Source: Halococcus salifodinae DSM 8989
GTDB lineage: Archaea > Halobacteriota > Halobacteria > Halobacteriales > Halococcaceae
Direction: 5' to 3'
Length of the DNA stretch: 60,422 nucleotides
Assembly: GCF_000336935.1 (NCBI RefSeq)
Contig: NZ_AOME01000056.1
Span: 1 to 60,422 of the forward strand
In this document: piece after piece, positions 60,309 to 60,422 of the stretch
How the letters are laid out: each line of letters begins with the position of its first letter
Position numbering within the stretch: position 1 is the stretch's first letter
Notes under the pieces: generated by a model
Databases searched by the model: none
What the model saw: only the letters and a program-made list of their open reading frames with translations
What the model was told of the DNA's origin: nothing
Made by a program: the position numbers and the translations under genes

Positions 60309-60422
60309 GCGCGTATTTCGACTGTGCTGTGTATGTGTTTAGCGCGGTCCGTTCGTAGATGCCTCTGCACGTGATTCTGGTTGCTCTCCTCCGAGCATCG
60401 ACGTCAGTTGATCCGGCGGATC

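Overview
The window looks chromosomal and comes from a haloarchaeon. The proteins are acidic, the coding DNA is GC-rich, many genes have TATA boxes 25-35 bases before a leaderless start, and the gene set is haloarchaeal (PAN ATPase, aIF2/5B-type IF-2, Nob1, Pus10, SecF-SecD order, PGF-CTERM surface proteins, ThyX, tRNA-Glu). Small conserved families and the intergenic style resemble Halococcus, but the genus is not established here.

Layout. From 0 to 13.8 kb is core housekeeping: an M28 peptidase, oligoendopeptidase F, proteasome-activating ATPase, pyruvoyl arginine decarboxylase, IF-2, a PRC-barrel protein overlapping Nob1, a CPBP protease and Pgi. From 13.8 to 20.1 kb two tandem paralogous PGF-CTERM surface proteins precede secF-secD. 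From 20.1 to 23.7 kb a large DUF2298 membrane protein is bracketed by two copies of a composite non-coding repeat. From 23.7 to 28.3 kb lie RNase HII, a VOC protein, an IS200/IS605 element (tnpA+tnpB) and Pus10. From 28.4 to 34.5 kb are a flippase, a solo tnpB, and an overlapping nucleotidyltransferase-GlmS pair that supplies amino-sugar precursors.

From 34.5 to 38.3 kb is an accessory patch: a tnpB gene cut in two by a complete 1068-bp DDE insertion sequence with a 6-bp target duplication, then a likely toxin-antitoxin pair, then tRNA-Glu(CTC). From 38.3 to 51.4 kb is mostly ordinary chromosome: a membrane-anchored winged-helix protein, ThyX, two SRPBCC proteins with a zinc-finger protein between them, an aldo/keto reductase, a frameshifted zinc-finger gene, a DUF4349 lipoprotein, CcdA-TlpA and DUF3179 proteins, a K+-channel-like RCK protein, a monooxygenase and an MFS transporter. 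From 51.5 to 60.4 kb is a surface-glycan region: a large Tat-exported beta-helix protein with five C-terminal repeats, then visibly AT-richer genes for a flippase, a pyruvyltransferase, two GT2 glycosyltransferases and an O-antigen polymerase/ligase, with a 168-bp MITE between them.

The most interesting signals are: (1) a sandwich-like domain present once in each PGF-CTERM protein and repeated five times in the beta-helix protein; (2) composite intergenic repeats whose 8+CTTCG+8 hairpins match the hairpin at the IS605 left end; (3) TnpB elements whose predicted guide RNAs run into adjacent gene stop codons; (4) the new MITE; (5) a TumE-like toxin-antitoxin candidate beside tRNA-Glu. No CRISPR array or rRNA was found. 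The last ~110 bases hold nothing recognisable.
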